Part shown: piece by piece, positions 48,822-51,299 of the stretch | How the letters are laid out: every line of letters starts with the position of its first letter | Numbering within the stretch: the stretch's first letter is position 1 | Assembly: GCA_964558415.1 (NCBI GenBank) | Contig: CAZLDI010000020.1 | Location: 1 to 51,299, forward strand | DNA: 51,299 nt | Direction: 5' to 3' | From: CAZLDI01 sp964558415 | GTDB taxonomy: Bacteria > Chloroflexota > Dehalococcoidia > SM23-28-2 > RBG-16-64-32 | Program-made: the position numbers and the translations under genes | The notes under the pieces: model-generated | Database searches by the model: none | Told to the model about the DNA's origin: nothing | What the model saw: the letters and a program-made list of their open reading frames with translations, nothing else

Positions 48822-48832
48822 CTGCGGAGGCC
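48807..48832 (+). terminator. Intrinsic terminator overlapping the rpsO stop codon
   Basis: GGCCTCCGCA - AGTAAC - TGCGGAGGCC is a 10-bp perfect stem followed by TCGCTCTTTCTTTC. The stem starts within the last codons and the TAA stop lies in the loop, so a translating ribosome would reach into the hairpin. Confidence 0.85.
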
Positions 48833-49021
48833 TCGCTCTTTCTTTCACGCGTGCAAGCAGGCCAACGAGCCTGACCAGCCGGGCGTAACACCGGCGTCCC
48901 TCCTGCGGCGGGACAACAGAGGGCAGGAGCCCATCATGCAGCCAGCCGGCGCCGATCCCAATCCGTGCCAGCCAATAGAAGAGATCGTTTTAGCGCCCCG
49001 CGTACGAAGCGCAGGGGCAGT

Positions 49022-49039
49022 GAAGACTTGGAGGTCTTA
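49022..49039 (+). promoter_or_regulatory. pnp leader hairpin enclosing the ribosome-binding site
   Basis: AAGAC (49023-49027) pairs with GTCTT (49034-49038) around TTGGAG, so GGAGG (49030-49034) is in the loop and edge of a small hairpin, 10 bases before the ATG. The 222-base region between rpsO and pnp also holds CCCCGCG/CGCAGGGG around 48995-49019. In other bacteria PNPase autoregulates via its leader; a link here is inference. Confidence 0.5.
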
Positions 49040-49044
49040 ACCAC

Positions 49045-51299
49045 ATGGTCGAACAATTCCAGTTAGAGCTCGGCGGGCAGACCCTCACCCTCGAGGTGGG
49101 CAGAGTAGCCGGACTCGCCAACGGCGCCGTCACCGTGCGCTACGGCGACACGATGATCCTCGTCGCCGCCTGCATGAGCGCGGAACCACGCGAGGGGATT
49201 GACTTCTTCCCCCTCACCGTCGATTACGAAGAGCGGCTCTACGCCGCCGGCAAGATCCCGGGCGGCTGGTTCCGGCGCGAAGGCCGCCCCAGCACTTCCG
49301 GCATCCTCACCGCCCGCTTGACCGATCGCCCGCTTCGCCCTCTCTTCCCCAAGGGGATGCGAAACGACGTGCAGGTCACCATCACAACCCTCTCTGCGGA
49401 CCAGGAGAACGACCTCGACGTCCTCTCCATCATCGGCGCCTCCGTGGCCCTGACCATCTCCGACATCCCCTTCCTCGGCCCCGTCTCCGGCACGCGCGTC
49501 GGCTACATCCAGGACGAGTTTGTGATCAACCCCACCTTCGCTCAGCTCAAGGACAGCGCGCTGGATATCGTCGTGGCTGGCACCCGCGACGCCGTCGTGA
49601 TGGTGGAGGCGGGCGCCACCGGCCTCCCCGAGGCGACGATGCTCGAAGCTATCCGCGTCGCCCAGGAAGCCAACGCCCAGGTCATCGCCCTCCAGGACAA
49701 GATGGCGAAGAAGCTCGGCAAAGCCAAGTTCGAATTCGAGCCGACCAGCGTGCCCGCCGAAGTCGTGCAGGCCGTAGCCGACTTCGCCGCCTCCCGCAAG
49801 TGGGACCTCGTCGCCGCCGCCAAGGACGAGCGCGCCGAACTGATGCGCACGGCCCGCAAGGAGATTCTCGAGGCCCTGAGCGAGCAGTACGCGCCCGCCG
49901 ACCTCAAGGCCGCTCTCGAAGACCACCTGAAATCTCTCGTGCGCAGCCGCATCCTGGACGACGGCGTCCGTCCCGACGGTCGCTCCACAACCGACATCCG
50001 CCCCATCAGCGCTGAGGTGTCGCTCCTGCCTCGCACACACGGCTCCGGCCTCTTCACCCGCGGCGAGACCCAGGTCCTCACCATCGCCACCCTCGGCTCC
50101 ATGGGCGACCAGCAGAAGCTGGACGGCCTGGAGCCCGAGGAGAAGCGGCGCTACCTTCACCACTACAACTTCCCCCCATTCTCCGTCGGCGAGACGCGCC
50201 CCTTGCGCGGCCCCAGCCGGCGTGACATCGGCCACGGCGCCCTCGCGGAACGCGCCCTCTTGCCGGTCATCCCGGACGAGGAAGAGTTCCCCTACACCAT
50301 CCGCCTGGTGTCGGAGGTCCTGTCCAGCAACGGCAGCACCTCCATGGCCAGCACCTGCGGCAGCACCCTCGCCCTGATGGACGCCGGCGTGCCCATCGCC
50401 GCTCCCGTCGCCGGCATCGCGATGGGCTTGATCATGGGCGACAACGGCTACAAAGTCCTCACCGATATCGCCGGCATGGAGGACCACTTCGGCGACATGG
50501 ACTTCAAGGTCGCCGGCACCGCGGAGGGCATCACCGCCCTCCAGATGGACATCAAGATCAAGGGCCTGACCGCCGAAATCATGGAGCAGGCTCTCGCCCA
50601 GGCCCGTGACGCCCGCCTCTTCATTCTGGAAAAGATGCAGGCCGCGATCGCGGAGCCGCGTGCGGAGCTCTCACCCTTTGCCCCGCGCATGTACCGCATC
50701 ACCGTCCCCCAGGAGAAGATCGGCGCGGTCATCGGCCCGGGCGGCCGCATGATCCGCTCGATCATCGATGAGACCGGCTGCTCGATCGACATCGAGGACG
50801 ACGGCTCCGTCTTCATCGGCTCAACCAACGCCGAAATGGCCGAGAAGGCGATCGGCATCATCGAGAGCCTGACCCGGGAAGTAGAGCTCGGGCAGACCTA
50901 CACGGGCAAAGTGACCCGCCTGGCCGGCTTCGGCGCCTTCGTGGAGATCCTTCCCGGCAAGGACGGCCTTATTCGCCTTGAGGACCTCGCGGAAGAAGCG
51001 CCACGCCGTCCGGAGGATGTCGTGCAAATCGGCGACGAAGTCACCGTCATGGTGATCGAGGTAGACGCGATGGGACGTGTCAATCTCTCTCGCCGCGCCA
51101 TAGTCGAAGAGTTGACTCTGGAAGAAGCCATCGCGGCATCGCAGAGCGCCCAGGCGGCGCGTCCCCCGCGTGAAGGCGGACGCAGCTTCGGCGGCGGCGG
51201 CGGGCGCGGCGGTTACGACCGTGGACCGCGTGACGGCGGCGGTCGGGGCGGCAACGGACGTCCTCGCGGTGGTGGTGGCTACGGCGGTGGCGGCGGCGG
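49045..51299 (+). CDS. pnp: Polyribonucleotide nucleotidyltransferase (3' truncated by window)
   Basis: PNPase degrades RNA from the 3' end by phosphorolysis. The frame starts at ATG 49045 (MVEQFQLELGGQTLTLEVG) and is open to the window edge, 751 codons. Two RNase PH domains are visible: the first with GDTMILVAACMS and FRREGRPS, the second with GRSTTDIRPI, RGETQVLTIATLGS, STCGSTLALMDAGVP and the catalytic region FGDMDFKVAGT. A KH domain (KIGAVIGPGGRMIRSI) and an S1 domain (GQTYTGKVTRLAGFGAFVEI) follow. The end is a Gly/Arg-rich tail (GGGGGRGGYDRGPRDGGG) that is unusual in length. A 474-aa frame on the opposite strand is a shadow. Confidence 0.97.
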   Translation, partial: MVEQFQLELGGQTLTLEVGRVAGLANGAVTVRYGDTMILVAACMSAEPREGIDFFPLTVDYEERLYAAGKIPGGWFRREGRPSTSGILTARLTDRPLRPLFPKGMRNDVQVTITTLSADQENDLDVLSIIGASVALTISDIPFLGPVSGTRVGYIQDEFVINPTFAQLKDSALDIVVAGTRDAVVMVEAGATGLPEATMLEAIRVAQEANAQVIALQDKMAKKLGKAKFEFEPTSVPAEVVQAVADFAASRKWDLVAAAKDERAELMRTARKEILEALSEQYAPADLKAALEDHLKSLVRSRILDDGVRPDGRSTTDIRPISAEVSLLPRTHGSGLFTRGETQVLTIATLGSMGDQQKLDGLEPEEKRRYLHHYNFPPFSVGETRPLRGPSRRDIGHGALAERALLPVIPDEEEFPYTIRLVSEVLSSNGSTSMASTCGSTLALMDAGVPIAAPVAGIAMGLIMGDNGYKVLTDIAGMEDHFGDMDFKVAGTAEGITALQMDIKIKGLTAEIMEQALAQARDARLFILEKMQAAIAEPRAELSPFAPRMYRITVPQEKIGAVIGPGGRMIRSIIDETGCSIDIEDDGSVFIGSTNAEMAEKAIGIIESLTREVELGQTYTGKVTRLAGFGAFVEILPGKDGLIRLEDLAEEAPRRPEDVVQIGDEVTVMVIEVDAMGRVNLSRRAIVEELTLEEAIAASQSAQAARPPREGGRSFGGGGGRGGYDRGPRDGGGRGGNGRPRGGGGYGGGGG

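Noticed and set aside
49063..50487. 474-aa open frame on the minus strand over pnp
   Set aside because: It is Gly/Ala/Asp/His-rich with no domain signature and mirrors the strong codon bias of pnp, whose motifs are complete in the forward frame.

Overview
The window is a GC-rich (roughly 60-65% by eye), densely coding bacterial chromosome segment. It carries about 52 protein genes, no rRNA or tRNA, no CRISPR array and no insertion sequence. Core genes include dnaE, dnaJ-prmA-rsmE, hrcA-grpE-dnaK, rho, pyrG, purA, rpsO and pnp. Two F420-type oxidoreductase families (LLM and PPOX) are present, with perfect HrcA/CIRCE control, lipoprotein and LysM peptidases, and Pro/Thr-rich secreted proteins ('PTPTP' linkers). 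This mix fits a Chloroflexota bacterium, most likely Dehalococcoidia-like. That placement is inference from gene content, not a phylogeny.

Layout. 1-4982: a 5'-truncated LLM flavin/F420 oxidoreductase, then dnaE. 5012-6269: a lower-GC insert with an EVE-like/PD-(D/E)XK protein and a 79-aa partner. 6318-10774: ogt, a divergent M23 lipoprotein, and the dnaJ-prmA-rsmE operon. 10929-13974: a three-gene operon led by an ArsR-type regulator (strong promoter plus operator-like repeats), a UbiA prenyltransferase, and a 58-aa membrane protein. 14118-17304: an operon of two DUF1326 paralogues, DUF2182 and a sulfite-oxidase-fold Mo enzyme. 17496-21470: an ArsR-rhodanese fusion divergent from DUF4395, an MFS transporter and an MBL-rhodanese protein, read here as a persulfide/sulfur-responsive module. 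21608-25782: hrcA-grpE-dnaK under CIRCE plus two small membrane proteins. 25991-32915: small membrane protein, MBL hydrolase, SGNH hydrolase, LysM-M23 peptidase, rho, DUF2269-like protein and pyrG. 33169-38469: HD-GYP sensor, secreted protein, M16 peptidase and enoyl-CoA hydratase. 38466-42681: two small membrane proteins, a PPOX enzyme, and a 798-aa acidic protein with 48-aa tandem repeats. 42685-45905: purA-CopD-SelW-like cluster and a PAP2 enzyme. 46043-48420: degV-kinase-DUF3105-barrel operon. 48555-51299: rpsO and pnp, with pnp running off the right edge.

The most interesting points are listed here. (i) The ArsR-rhodanese sulfur module has a 9-bp perfect inverted repeat that carries the -35 boxes of both divergent promoters. 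(ii) The EVE-like/PD-(D/E)XK protein sits in a compositionally distinct insert. (iii) The DUF1326-DUF1326-DUF2182-molybdoenzyme operon has no known joint function. (iv) Heptanucleotide repeats lie upstream of dnaE and at both ends of the grpE coding region. (v) purA and pyrG share a leader in which a GC hairpin lies between a GGAG motif and the start codon. (vi) A giant acidic tandem-repeat protein is present. All functions are read from motifs and context only; no database search was possible.
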